A stretch of DNA of 64,000 nt, from assembly GCF_001870785.1 (NCBI RefSeq), contig NZ_MOLV01000026.1, forward strand, positions 1-64,000. The letters are read 5' to 3'. Position 1 is the first letter of the stretch. Every line of letters begins with the position of its first letter. The notes beneath the pieces are model-generated. The model saw only the letters and a list, made by a program, of their open reading frames with translations, was not told where the DNA came from and did no database searches. A program made the position numbers and the translations under genes. This DNA comes from Exiguobacterium sp. KRL4. GTDB taxonomy: Bacteria; Bacillota; Bacilli; Exiguobacteriales; Exiguobacteriaceae. This document shows, piece after piece, positions 47,754-56,391 of the stretch.

Positions 47754-47906
47754 AGAAATGATTTCTTGTTTCACTCGCTTTCCTCAGGCGAGACACAAGC
47801 CAGTTTTCCTGTCCATTTGGACAGGAAACCGGGTCTTGTTTGTCTCTGACAGCGCAAGTTGCCTTGCGCTTCTTCCTGCAGGAGTCTCGTAAATCAAATC
47901 ATTTCT
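47754..47906 (+). repeat. Dispersed structured repeat, copy 3 (best preserved)
   Basis: Outer 11-bp stem 47754-47764/47896-47906 (AGAAATGATTT/AAATCATTTCT), helix 47790-47795/47841-47846 (GAGACA/TGTCTC), hairpin 47805-47814/47819-47828 (10 bp) and hairpin 47851-47858/47863-47870 (AGCGCAAG/CTTGCGCT). The unpaired blocks CTTTCCTCAGGCG and TTCCTGCAGGAGTC are shared with other copies. Confidence 0.88.
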
Positions 47907-47962
47907 AAAAAAACAACAGCGGCGAGAGGAATTTTAACTTCCTCTCGCCGCTGTTGTTTTTT
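47907..47962. terminator. Strong bidirectional terminator
   Basis: About 22 bp of perfect pairing (AACAACAGCGGCGAGAGGA with its complement), with A/U runs on both sides. Serves the siderophore operon and the membrane-protein operon on the other strand. Confidence 0.93.
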
Positions 47963-47982
47963 ACGTATCGGTTCATCATTAT

Positions 47983-48468
47983 TTAATATTTTACGCGTCG
48001 CGCTTCCCGTTCCGCTAGAATCAGCTCGCGTTCTGATAGGTGGGTCGGATCGAGTCGTTTGATCCGCGAATCGACGAGACGATCAAGTGACAAGACCGAC
48101 AGCAAAAAGACAAGAATTGGTCCGATCAATGTCGGTCGCGGGACGTACGGAATTAAAAACTGCGCGCCCACGACGATTAACAGCTCGGTGATCGTGATCA
48201 GGACGTACGGTAACCCCAAATGGTCCCAGACTTCCATGCCGTCAAACCGTGTCGTGAAGTAACGATACTTCAAAAAGCGGACAATCCATTGGTAAGCAAG
48301 CACTGGGAGCAATAAAAAGTAGTGCATCGACGGTTCAGATAAATTCAAATCATCTGCCAGAAAAAGAAAGACGACCAAAACGAGCAGAAAAAATACCGTC
48401 TGGACATGCCGGGCACGTTTCGTCAGTCGCAGATAATCTTGTTTTCGTTGGCGTTCGATGTTTTCCAT
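47983..48468 (-). CDS. Tandem membrane-protein family, member A
   Basis: 161 residues from the ATG at 48468 (GGGAGG upstream). Four membrane helices arranged as two hairpins, with cytosolic N and C ends. The tail reads KRLDPTHLSERELI, the family motif DP-x-(F/Y/H)-(V/I/L)-(S/T)-x-x-E found in all five members of this operon. No known family recognised. Last gene of the operon. Confidence 0.7.
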   Translation of the reverse strand: MENIERQRKQDYLRLTKRARHVQTVFFLLVLVVFLFLADDLNLSEPSMHYFLLLPVLAYQWIVRFLKYRYFTTRFDGMEVWDHLGLPYVLITITELLIVVGAQFLIPYVPRPTLIGPILVFLLSVLSLDRLVDSRIKRLDPTHLSERELILAEREARRVKY

Positions 48469-48501
48469 ATTTGTCCCTCCCTTTTCTGCAAGAGTCACCA
48501 G

Positions 48502-48972
48502 TTACTTATTCCGGTACTGTTCAATCTCCCGCATCGTCACGAAGGCGGGATCCAGTTGTTTCGCCGTCGCATTTAGTTTGGAAACAAACAACGTAATCAC
48601 CAGCACCCAGATCAGAATCATTGCAAACGCGACACCTGAATACTGCGGGAAGAGATCGCCCGCGTAGAACAACAACACAGGCACAAAATAGCCGATCATT
48701 GAAGCCCGGCTGACTCTCAAAACCGTCTGTTGATACAGCTCCGCCGGTAAGCGTTGTTTTAAAATCCGCAAACGCATGATTTCACGGACGACGCCTCCGA
48801 GACAAAGTACCGTAATCGCAAATAACGTAAACAGCCCCGTCTCCCAAAAGTTCGGAATGAACCAACCGATGACTGCCAGCACTAAAACAGGAATCGGAAT
48901 CAAGTGTTGGATTTTTTTCAACGGCGGTCCGAGCAGATTTAACCGTGCATTTTTTTCAAGCAATGTATTCAT
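48502..48972 (-). CDS. Tandem membrane-protein family, member B
   Basis: 156 residues with four membrane helices (about 25-40, 45-62, 96-113 and 119-136). The tail motif is KQLDPAFVTMREIEQY. The linker between helix pairs, RLRILKQRLPAELYQQTV, matches the position of RRILERYL in member D. GAGAGAAAAT lies before the ATG. Function unknown. Upstream it is cut off from members C-E by the inserted tnpB element. Confidence 0.7.
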   Translation of the reverse strand: MNTLLEKNARLNLLGPPLKKIQHLIPIPVLVLAVIGWFIPNFWETGLFTLFAITVLCLGGVVREIMRLRILKQRLPAELYQQTVLRVSRASMIGYFVPVLLFYAGDLFPQYSGVAFAMILIWVLVITLFVSKLNATAKQLDPAFVTMREIEQYRNK

Positions 48973-49125
48973 TTAATTTTCTCTCCTATTTTTTTATACA
49001 TTTTTATCAAAATTAGGCGAGAATACTCCCACTTCTAGACGTTAAGGGCGAAGCCCTAGTGAAAGTGGGAGATGAATCGCCAGCCTGTTTTTCGGGTATA
49101 TTCTCTTTGAAGGAGGTGAAAAATA

Positions 49126-50298
49126 GTGTTGAAGCACAAGGCCTACAAATTCAGAATCTACCCTACAAAAGAGCAGGAAATCCTGATCGCGAAGACGATC
49201 GGGTGTTCGCGCTTCATCTTCAACCACTTCTTGGCGAAGTGGGATGAACTGTACAAGACCACTGGAAAAGGACTGTCCTACGGTTCTTGTTCCAAAGAAA
49301 TTCCTGTGTTGAAGCAGGAGTTCGACTGGTTGAAGGAAGTGGATAGTACATCTGTTCAGATCAGCGTCAAACATCTTGCCGATGCGTTTGACCGCTTCTT
49401 CAAGAAGCAGAACGAACGCCCTCGTTTCAAGTCCAAGCGCAATCCCGTTCAGTCGTACAAAACCAACATCCAAGGCAAAAACCAGCTTCCTGAAGTTTCG
49501 ATTGGATGCAACAAGCTCAAACTTCCGAAGCTGAAATGGGTACGTTTCGCCCATTCGAAACACATCACAGGCCGTATCTTGAACGCCACGATCTGACGCA
49601 ACGCTTCAGGCAAATATTTCGTCTCCCTGCTCGTCGAGCAGGAGATCCACGAATTGCCGAAGACCGGTTCATCTGTCGGCGTCGACGTCGGACTCAAGAA
49701 CTTCGCCATCCTGTCGGACGGCACGGTATACAAGAACGACCGTTACTTCCGTTCGCTTGAGAAGAAACTGGCGCGCGAACAGCGTACGCTCTCCCGTCGT
49801 CAACGCATCGCCCTGAACAAGAAAATCACGCTTTCTGAGGCGAGAAACTATCAGAAGCAGAAGCGGAAGGTCGCCCGTATCTATGAGAAGATCGCCAACA
49901 AGCGCACTGACTTCCTGCACAAGGTATCGACCGAGATCGTCCAAAACCACGACGTCATCGGGATCGAGACCTTGCAGGTGAAGAACATGCAGAAGAATCG
50001 CAAGTTAAGCAAGGCCATCTCGGACGTCAGCTGGTCCGAGTTCTTCCGCATGTTGGAGTACAAGGCGGAATGGTACGGGAAGACCGTCGTAAAAGTCGGC
50101 AAAACCTTTGCTTCCAGTCAACTGTGCTCCAGTTGCGGACATCAACACAAAGACGTGAAACATCTTGGCTTACGTGAATGGACATGCCCGAGTTGCGGCA
50201 TCCATCACGACCGGGATGTGAACGCAGGACTGAATCTCAAACAAGAAGCCGAACGTATCTTAGCTTCTTCAACCGTCGGGACGACGGGGTTAGCCTGA
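49126..50298 (+). pseudogene. tnpB: tnpB, RNA-guided nuclease ancestor-type, with in-frame TGA
   Basis: Two in-frame parts, 49126-49596 and 49597-50298, are separated by a single TGA at 49594-49596, next to [12 protein letters not shown]; a CGA-to-TGA change would explain it. Restored length is 390 residues, normal for TnpB. RuvC residues are present downstream: Asp in [10 protein letters not shown], Glu in [11 protein letters not shown] and Asp in [12 protein letters not shown], plus the zinc ribbon SSCGHQH...CPSCG. GTG start with AAGGAGGTG. The upstream part encodes the wedge/REC-like N-terminal region; neither part alone should cut DNA. Confidence 0.88.
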
Positions 50299-50375
50299 TA
50301 AATTTTCGACCGGTAGGTCGGATAACTCAGGAATCCTCCACCTCTGAGCAAAGTGTAGGTGGAGGTAGTTCAAGA
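50240..50375 (+). ncRNA. Probable omega-RNA/right-end region of the tnpB element
   Basis: In tnpB elements the guide RNA scaffold overlaps the end of the gene and the right end. Here the region includes hairpins GTCGGGACGAC near 50275-50286, CGACCGGTAGGTCG near 50307-50320 and the right-end stem 50335-50365. The last bases of the element would precede the guide. Assigned by position and hairpins only. Confidence 0.55.
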
Positions 50376-50826
50376 ACTTCCTGATCACTAACGAAATCTG
50401 GATCATCACGCAGTTGGATTTTTTTATACATGCGTTCACAGATTGCATAGAGTGGGATGAGGATGATCATAAGCGCCAACCACATCTGCCAAAACGGACG
50501 ATCCATCGTCGCTACCATCAGGATGACGAAGATCGTGTACAGGATAACTTGATAGATGATCCAAAAACGCCATTGTTTGGTTGCCAGTTCTTCTCCGATA
50601 TAGGATTCAAGAATCCGGCGCTTTTTGAATTGATAACGAATATTGGAGGTTAGGAAAACCGCTGGGAATAAGAGACTGTACAGAACAGAACCGAATCGAA
50701 CACGGTCATTAAAATGATAACACCCATCAGCAGTAAGAATGTCCACAACCATTTTTTCCCTAAGATATCTTTTTCCATGTAAGCTAGCGTCAATTCGTGT
50801 AACCGTTCGTCCCGTGCCGTACGCAT
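50327..50826 (-). pseudogene. Tandem membrane-protein family, member C (frameshifted, IS-truncated)
   Basis: Reading starts at the ATG at 50826 (AAAGGAG upstream) as MRTARDERLHELTLAYMEKD, close to member D, then shifts frame at 50681-50690, where the 5-bp unit CAGAA is present twice. Removing one unit restores DSVLYSLLFPAVFL and continuity through KKRRILESYI to DPDFVSDQEV. After that the frame runs into the inserted tnpB element, which supplies the last about 15 codons. Two independent lesions, so very likely dead. Confidence 0.85.
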
Positions 50827-50852
50827 GATGTTCTCTCCTTTAACTAACCCTG

Positions 50853-51329
50853 TCATTCTTCCAGATACTTCACGTGCTTATACACTTCCTGATCACTGAC
50901 GAAATCGGGATCGCCTGAACGTGCCATTTTCTTAAACAGCCAGTCGGTCGCAAAGTAAAGTGGCACTAGAATCAACGCCATCCAAAAGGCCGTCTTCCAC
51001 CAGCCGAGATCGTTTGTCTCAAGTACTACGACGAGCAGCGTGCCATATAACACAATCTGAATTCCAAGCCACAGCATCGATTGTGTCATGACCTGATCTT
51101 TAGAGAGATACCTTTCTAAAATCCTCCGTTTCTCCAGCTGAAACGGAAGATCAAAAATCAGATACACAAGCGGCAACAAACCGAAGTAAAGTGCCGAATC
51201 CATCGTTTCCGAAAAGATACCGAGCGTCGCCGCCACGGCCGCCATCAGCCAGCCGTTTTTTTGCAGCTGACTCTTGTTGATATAGGCAAGCGTCAATTCA
51301 TGCAATCTTTCGTCTCGTGCCGTTTGCAT
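50853..51329 (-). CDS. Tandem membrane-protein family, member D
   Basis: 158 residues from the ATG at 51329 (GGGAGAG upstream). Charged N-terminus MQTARDERLHELTLAY, four helices in two pairs, a linker FQLEKRRILERYLSKDQ, and tail DPDFVSDQEVYKHVKYLEE. Nearly the same N-terminus and tail as member C, so these two are the most recent duplicates. 26 bases before member C. Confidence 0.72.
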   Translation of the reverse strand: MQTARDERLHELTLAYINKSQLQKNGWLMAAVAATLGIFSETMDSALYFGLLPLVYLIFDLPFQLEKRRILERYLSKDQVMTQSMLWLGIQIVLYGTLLVVVLETNDLGWWKTAFWMALILVPLYFATDWLFKKMARSGDPDFVSDQEVYKHVKYLEE

Positions 51330-51343
51330 TCGTCTCTCTCCCT

Positions 51344-51793
51344 TCACCCTTGCTGAATATCTGTCTCGCTGATATAGGTTGGATCGATCTGTTTTGAGCG
51401 ATAGGTCAAAACGCGTCGGCAGAGCCAGTAGAACGGTATGACGACGAGGCACAGTCCCAGCAAAAAAGTCGTTGCCGAACGATCAGCCGTAAGAAAAATC
51501 AACATAGCCAACGCTCCATATTGAAACAGACCGACGCCGACATGAAGACGGAACAGACGACTTGCCGATCTCTCCGTCGTATAACGGGCAACCACTTGAA
51601 AACGCCGGTGTTGCACCGTGGCATCATAGACGAAGTACACAATTGGAATGATCAAGGCCAGCAACGGTTGCTCAATCATGCTGCTGACGAATAAAAAGAG
51701 TGCCAGGACACCCCATACTTTAGCAGTCGTTCGTTGATGCATCTCTTGATAAAGCGCTTTTAATTCGGTTTGTTGAACTGTTCCAACTTCCAT
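51344..51793 (-). CDS. Tandem membrane-protein family, member E
   Basis: 149 residues from the ATG at 51793, with AAGGAACG about nine bases before; the upstream ATG at 51829 has no ribosome site. Four helices in two pairs; linker QHRRFQVVARYTTERSASRLF; tail KQIDPTYISETDIQQG with the family motif. First gene of the operon. Function unknown. Confidence 0.7.
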   Translation of the reverse strand: MEVGTVQQTELKALYQEMHQRTTAKVWGVLALFLFVSSMIEQPLLALIIPIVYFVYDATVQHRRFQVVARYTTERSASRLFRLHVGVGLFQYGALAMLIFLTADRSATTFLLGLCLVVIPFYWLCRRVLTYRSKQIDPTYISETDIQQG

Positions 51794-51855
51794 CCGGGCA
51801 CGTTCCTTTCGTTTGCTCTTTACTGTCATATACTTACAGTTTACCAGTTATGTTT

Positions 51856-51887
51856 CAAAAAAAAAGAAACTTCTCAAAAAGAAGTTT
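51856..51887 (-). terminator. Terminator of the 52-residue membrane protein gene
   Basis: On the minus strand GAAACTTCT-loop-AGAAGTTTC followed by nine U. It starts at the stop codon of the small gene. Confidence 0.88.
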
Positions 51888-52046
51888 CTAGGCCGAGACT
51901 TGGATGATCAGGTAAATGACGCTATAGGCAACGATCGCTAACGGAATCATCGCGACACCAATCAACCAGCCGTTCTTATCACGAATTCCGAGATACAGAA
52001 CAAGACAGCCGACGATGAAGGCGATTAACGTTGTGAATGGATTCAT
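51888..52046 (-). CDS. 52-residue membrane protein
   Basis: ATG at 52046 follows GAGGGGG, and TAG is at 51888-51890. The protein starts MNPFTTLIAFIVGCLVLYLG and has two hydrophobic helices (about 5-22 and 29-49) joined by IRDKNGWLIG. Too short for usual ORF cut-offs, but the ribosome site and a terminator exactly at its stop support it. Family not recognised. Separate transcription unit from the five-gene operon beyond it. Confidence 0.72.
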   Translation of the reverse strand: MNPFTTLIAFIVGCLVLYLGIRDKNGWLIGVAMIPLAIVAYSVIYLIIQVSA

Positions 52047-52157
52047 AGTAGTTCCCCCTCAAAAATAACCTATTAAGAAATTTCCCATTCCCGGAACTTG
52101 ATAAACACACAAAGCGTCGTCTCAGCAGTTCAGACGGAAACGTTTTGTGTCCAAACG

Positions 52158-52201
52158 TAAAAAAGTGCCGGACAGGACGGAATTCCATCCTGCCAAGCAC
52201 T
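52158..52201 (-). terminator. Subtilase gene terminator
   Basis: AGTGC and CAGGATGG arms pair with CCGTCCTG and GCACT (small mismatches) around AATT, with U6 on the minus strand. Confidence 0.88.
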
Positions 52202-52215
52202 GTTTCGTAAAAGGA

Positions 52216-55200
52216 TTACTTCTTCGTAATGACAACTTTCTTCTCGACGACATGGCCGCCTAAGTCAGTCAGTTTCAGATTGTAAACGTTTTGACCTTTT
52301 TTCAAGGTGACGGTTTTAGTGATTGTCTTCTTGAATGCACGCATCTCGTATGGTTCTTTGAACGAACGACGGTACTCGGCATTGCCGTTCAGATCAAAGC
52401 GTAACTCATCGTAGTTGTCGCGCAGGACGATCGTCATCTTCGCTGTTTTGGTTTTGCTTGAAACGGTTGTTGGTGCCGTCACGCGGATCGTCGGACGTTC
52501 CGAATCGATGATGACTTGACGGCTGAAGGAAACACGGTTGCCTTTTCCATCGTACGCTTCGACTTTAAACGATTTCACGCCGTCCGTCGTATACGTGATG
52601 TTCTGGCTGAACGCATAGTGTTGTTGCGCGGCATCCCAGCGTAATTTCACGGATTTGCCGTTGATTTTAAATGACTTCACGCCTGACTCATCCGCAACGT
52701 TACCTGTTACGGTCACTTGTTGCGACGTCGTTAAGGCAAGTGCTTCCGGTGTGTCGATCTGGACACTCGGCACCGCTTTGTCAACGCCTGATGTGTTGAC
52801 GTTTTTCTTGACGCTGTTACCCGCGTAATCAGAGACGACGAATGTGACTTTCGCGCGGCTTGGAAGATCCGTCAGCGTGTAATTTTTAACAGACGGAGCA
52901 AGCGGCTGTTTCAAGACACTTTTGCCGTCGACGAGAAGATCAAATGAAGCGATGCCCGTTCCTTGATCACCTGCTGTCCATGAGACGGCCTTCTTGTCAG
53001 CATCCCATTTGACTGTCGCAGCCGGTACTTTCGTATCGACATAAACAGGGAACGTTGCCGTCTGCCATTTCGCATTCGGGTAATCGACGACTGATTTCAC
53101 CTGGTAGTAGTACAGACCGTCTTTGACTTTTGAACCGTTGATCGTTCCATCCCACGCGGCATTTGTCACCGGTGTGTAGCCCGGCTCCGCTCCGCCATCG
53201 TAGTAGTTCTTGACGACATCCGACTGGCTTTCCAGTTTACGGAGTGTTGACTGGTTGCGGTCGAGAATCGAGTACTCGACTTTCTTCGCATTCCGTAAGA
53301 ACGACAGAACCGGGAACGCCTCATCTGCACTGCCGTCGCCGTTCGGAGAGAACGAAACTTTTTCTTTGACGACTTTACCCGATGCATTCGTACCGAGGAA
53401 GTTGAAGTCATCCTTCACTTCTGTCGCAAGACCCGTGATGCCGTAGAATGTGTTGCCGTCATAGAGCGGCGCATCGACGATCGGTGCTTTATCCCATGCC
53501 CCTTTAAAGCCGACATACGGAACCGTCAACTCCGGGTTTTTGCTGTTTGCATCGACGAGACGGACGAATCCTTCGACGAAGTATCCGTTTTCGAAGATCG
53601 TGTCGAGTGGTGCACCGTTCGCCCAATCAACCGTGTCTTTTAAGTCGACCGTGACGTTCACTTTTGTTGTGCTCTTCGCATTGATTGCGACCGAGCTTGC
53701 TTTCTTCGAACCGACCGTGAACGAGATCGGGAACGTGCCTTTGTTGGCATCAACCGTATCAACTGTTCCTTTTTTGAAGATACCGTTTGCCTCAAGCAGG
53801 TTTTCACCTTTCACTGCGAGATCCGATTGAACGGTACCGGCCAGTTTGTACGTTAACTTCTCATTGCTGTAGTTCTTCAGGTCTAACGTAAAAGTGAACG
53901 TGTCACCGACTTGTTTTAAGGCTGCTTTTCCTTCGCCCGATTTCGTTTCCGTCACGACGACCGGTGTTTTCATCGCCGCACGCAAGTCCATCAGCCCCGC
54001 TCCTTCACGACGCGGCGAGTAATAGTTGCCGGTTTTCGCTTCCGCATTGTACTTCCCTTTATCGAGTTGCGGACGTGACGTGTTCATCAAGATCGTCTTC
54101 GCGAGTTTGACACGTGTCGCTCCGCTGACCTTAAAGTCCTTGTCGATCCGTTGCATGACGAGCGCCGTTCCACCGGCGACATGTGGTGCTGCCATCGATG
54201 TACCGCTCATGACGCCGTACTCGTTATCGTTGAGCGTTGAATAGATTTTTCCGCCTGGTGCCGTGATTTCCGGCTTGAAGTCAAGGTTCGGTGTAACACC
54301 CCATGACGTGAAGTCGGACATTTCGCCGGCAACCGGATTCGGACTAGAGACCGCTTTTCCGTCGAATGTCACCGTCAATGCCTTGCCGTCTTTTGCTTTC
54401 GCTTCGAGTTCGTTTCCGTCGGCAATGCTTAACGAGACGAGCGGAATCGTTGGTTTATTGAGCGCCATGCTGACGTAATCGCCGTGCTCGACCCGACCGC
54501 GGACGATGACACCGGCCGCTCCTTGTTTTTCGGCTTCCGCCTGGATCATCCCGTAGTTGAAGCTGCCGTTCCGGACGACGAAGACGACTTTATCTTTGAC
54601 GTCTTTATCGGCATAATTCGTTTCACTGCCGTCACCGACATAGACGACATCCATCTTCTCTTTATCGAAGACCGCAATCGGATTCGGTGAATCTTGTTTT
54701 TGATACGCGAGGTAACCCGCGTCCTGCCCGTCAACCGTCAACGCCATTCCTTCGAGTGTCAGCTGTGTGTTCTCAACAGACGCAACTTGCAGTGATTCGC
54801 TGATCAAGCCCGGCGAACCGACGACACCGACGTCTGGATTCGACGCGTACGGGTTTCCGGCGCCACTTCCGGCAAATGCCGAGTTTCCGGCTGAGATCGC
54901 ACATAAAATCCCGTTGTTCATCGCATTGACGATCGCTTTTTGTTCCGGATCATCTTTTTGGACGAATGACGCCGTTGAACCGAGACTCATGTTGATGACG
55001 TCTGCGCCAAGCGCAATCGCATCATCAATCGCTTTGATATAGATGTCACTGAATGTCGACGGCATCCCCGGATCGTTTCCGAATACTTTCATCGCAAGAA
55101 GTTGTGTCTCAGGTGCGACCCCTTTGATTCCACCGTTCGTCTCATCGCCGTTGGCACCGACTGTACCGGCAACGTGCATCCCGTGCATCGAAGCGCCCGG

Positions 55201-55959
55201 ACCGAGGTCACGGATTTCGCTGTCGTGATCCGCATAGTTATAGCCATATGGTACTTTTTCCGTGAAGTAGTTTCCTTTTAGTCCTTTTGACGATTTAAAG
55301 CCTTCGACTTTTGATGACGTCAAATCGACTTTTGTCTCCGGGCTGAGAACCATGTCCTTGTGCGTCGGATCGATTCCCGTATCGATGACGGCAACGATCG
55401 TGCCTTCCCCTTTATAACCGTAGTCCTGCCACGTCTGCTTCGCGTTGACCATGTCTTTGCTATGTAACATGTTTGGCGTTGCGCCCTTTTCGACTTCCGG
55501 ACGCGCATATTCGTGTGCGATATGTACGTTTTTAATTCCGCTTAATTTCTTCAGTTCCTTGATTTCACCATATTTGACTTCCCCGCTGAACCCGTTCAAG
55601 ACGGTCGTAAAGCTTTCCTTATAGGCAACCGCGATGTCTTTTTGAGCGATTGCTGCTTTGACTCCCTTCTGTTTGTTAACGATTTGATTTTTAAGAATCG
55701 TTTTTTCCGTGTTGCTTAACGCACTGTAGCGTTTATTCTGAGCTTGCGCGTGCTCGATTGCTGCTTTTTGATCCAGTTCGACGACAATCCGGACCTTTTC
55801 ATTTTGACTGTATGACTTTTCCTGCCCCGTTTTCTTGAGTGAGAGTGCTTGTGGCTTTTGTACATCTGCTTTCCCTTGAGACGACAGACTTCCCTCAGCA
55901 TGAACCAGGCTGGAAGATGTCATGATGGCGGCTGCTACCAGTGCAATCTTCTTCTTCAT
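52216..55959 (-). CDS. Large extracellular subtilisin-family serine protease (Vpr-like)
   Basis: 1247 residues from the ATG at 55959 (AAGGGG upstream). Signal peptide ends near SLVHAEG. Domains: I9 propeptide (about 50-150), S8 catalytic domain with Asp in VAVIDTGID (about 193), His in GMHVAGT (about 260) and Ser in SGTSMAAPHV (about 585), a PA domain inserted at about 400-490, an Fn3-like domain, and several C-terminal Ig-like modules. No sortase motif, so probably secreted or loosely wall-bound. Likely degrades extracellular protein for nutrition. Confidence 0.93.
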   Translation of the reverse strand: MKKKIALVAAAIMTSSSLVHAEGSLSSQGKADVQKPQALSLKKTGQEKSYSQNEKVRIVVELDQKAAIEHAQAQNKRYSALSNTEKTILKNQIVNKQKGVKAAIAQKDIAVAYKESFTTVLNGFSGEVKYGEIKELKKLSGIKNVHIAHEYARPEVEKGATPNMLHSKDMVNAKQTWQDYGYKGEGTIVAVIDTGIDPTHKDMVLSPETKVDLTSSKVEGFKSSKGLKGNYFTEKVPYGYNYADHDSEIRDLGPGASMHGMHVAGTVGANGDETNGGIKGVAPETQLLAMKVFGNDPGMPSTFSDIYIKAIDDAIALGADVINMSLGSTASFVQKDDPEQKAIVNAMNNGILCAISAGNSAFAGSGAGNPYASNPDVGVVGSPGLISESLQVASVENTQLTLEGMALTVDGQDAGYLAYQKQDSPNPIAVFDKEKMDVVYVGDGSETNYADKDVKDKVVFVVRNGSFNYGMIQAEAEKQGAAGVIVRGRVEHGDYVSMALNKPTIPLVSLSIADGNELEAKAKDGKALTVTFDGKAVSSPNPVAGEMSDFTSWGVTPNLDFKPEITAPGGKIYSTLNDNEYGVMSGTSMAAPHVAGGTALVMQRIDKDFKVSGATRVKLAKTILMNTSRPQLDKGKYNAEAKTGNYYSPRREGAGLMDLRAAMKTPVVVTETKSGEGKAALKQVGDTFTFTLDLKNYSNEKLTYKLAGTVQSDLAVKGENLLEANGIFKKGTVDTVDANKGTFPISFTVGSKKASSVAINAKSTTKVNVTVDLKDTVDWANGAPLDTIFENGYFVEGFVRLVDANSKNPELTVPYVGFKGAWDKAPIVDAPLYDGNTFYGITGLATEVKDDFNFLGTNASGKVVKEKVSFSPNGDGSADEAFPVLSFLRNAKKVEYSILDRNQSTLRKLESQSDVVKNYYDGGAEPGYTPVTNAAWDGTINGSKVKDGLYYYQVKSVVDYPNAKWQTATFPVYVDTKVPAATVKWDADKKAVSWTAGDQGTGIASFDLLVDGKSVLKQPLAPSVKNYTLTDLPSRAKVTFVVSDYAGNSVKKNVNTSGVDKAVPSVQIDTPEALALTTSQQVTVTGNVADESGVKSFKINGKSVKLRWDAAQQHYAFSQNITYTTDGVKSFKVEAYDGKGNRVSFSRQVIIDSERPTIRVTAPTTVSSKTKTAKMTIVLRDNYDELRFDLNGNAEYRRSFKEPYEMRAFKKTITKTVTLKKGQNVYNLKLTDLGGHVVEKKVVITKK

Positions 55960-56164
55960 TCGTTTTTCCCCTTTTCCGAAAGATGTAGTGTGACCGAAAA
56001 TCATATTAAACGAAAATTCTGTATTTTTAGTTTAATTAATTTTCGCTTAATATACAATTTAAATTTGGTGCTTTTTAAAAGTATTTGTTGGTTTATGTCA
56101 TCTCAAACGCAAATAACTCCTATATTTACCTTTTTCATAAAAGGAATCATGATGAGGAAACACA

Positions 56165-56192
56165 AAAAAACCCTTGGTTTCCCAAAGGTTTA
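56165..56192 (-). terminator. tRNA-Ala terminator
   Basis: On the minus strand AACCTTTGGG pairs with ACCAAGGGTT, followed by U7; 16 bases downstream of the tRNA. Confidence 0.8.
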
Positions 56193-56207
56193 ATCGATAA
56201 AACGGAA

Positions 56208-56280
56208 TGGAGACTATCGGGATCGAACCGACGACCTTTTGGCTGCCAGCCAAACGCTCTCCCAGCTGAGCTAAGCCCCC
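56208..56280 (-). tRNA. tRNA-Ala (anticodon GGC)
   Basis: 73 bases with a complete cloverleaf. Acceptor GGGGGCU pairs with AGUCUCC and contains the G3-U70 pair, the alanine identity element. D-arm GCTCAGCTGGGAGAGC; anticodon stem TTTGG/CCAAA with loop CTGGCAG, anticodon GGC; T-arm GTCGG-TTCGATC-CCGAT. CCA is not encoded. It stands alone rather than in a cluster. Confidence 0.96.
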
Positions 56281-56344
56281 GCATGTTTCTATTATGAGTA
56301 TAACCAGTCCTGTTCATTTTTTCAATATAAAATTAGACCGCTTA

Positions 56345-56382
56345 CAAAAAAAGCTCTCCTTGCCGTAGTGACAGGGAGAGTC
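56345..56382 (-). terminator. rex-tatA-tatC terminator
   Basis: On the minus strand ACTCTCC pairs with GGAGAGC, with a further inner pairing, followed by U7. Confidence 0.82.
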
Positions 56383-56391
56383 TCTATCTGC

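Larger units (their letters stand above)
49025..50375 (+). mobile_element. IS200/IS605-superfamily tnpB-only element
   Basis: Carries tnpB but no tnpA. The left end has the hairpin region TTCTAGACG...AAGGGCGAAGCCCTA (49035-49060). The right end has a 9-bp hairpin CCTCCACCT/AGGTGGAGG (50335-50343/50357-50365). The right boundary is set by comparison of member C with member D, which diverge at 50375 or just before. Inserted at the 3' end of member C. Exact ends are not fixed. It cannot move without a TnpA from elsewhere. Confidence 0.8.

Noticed and set aside
56085-56297. Short open frame across the tRNA
   Set aside because: The sequence folds into tRNA-Ala; the reading frame is incidental.
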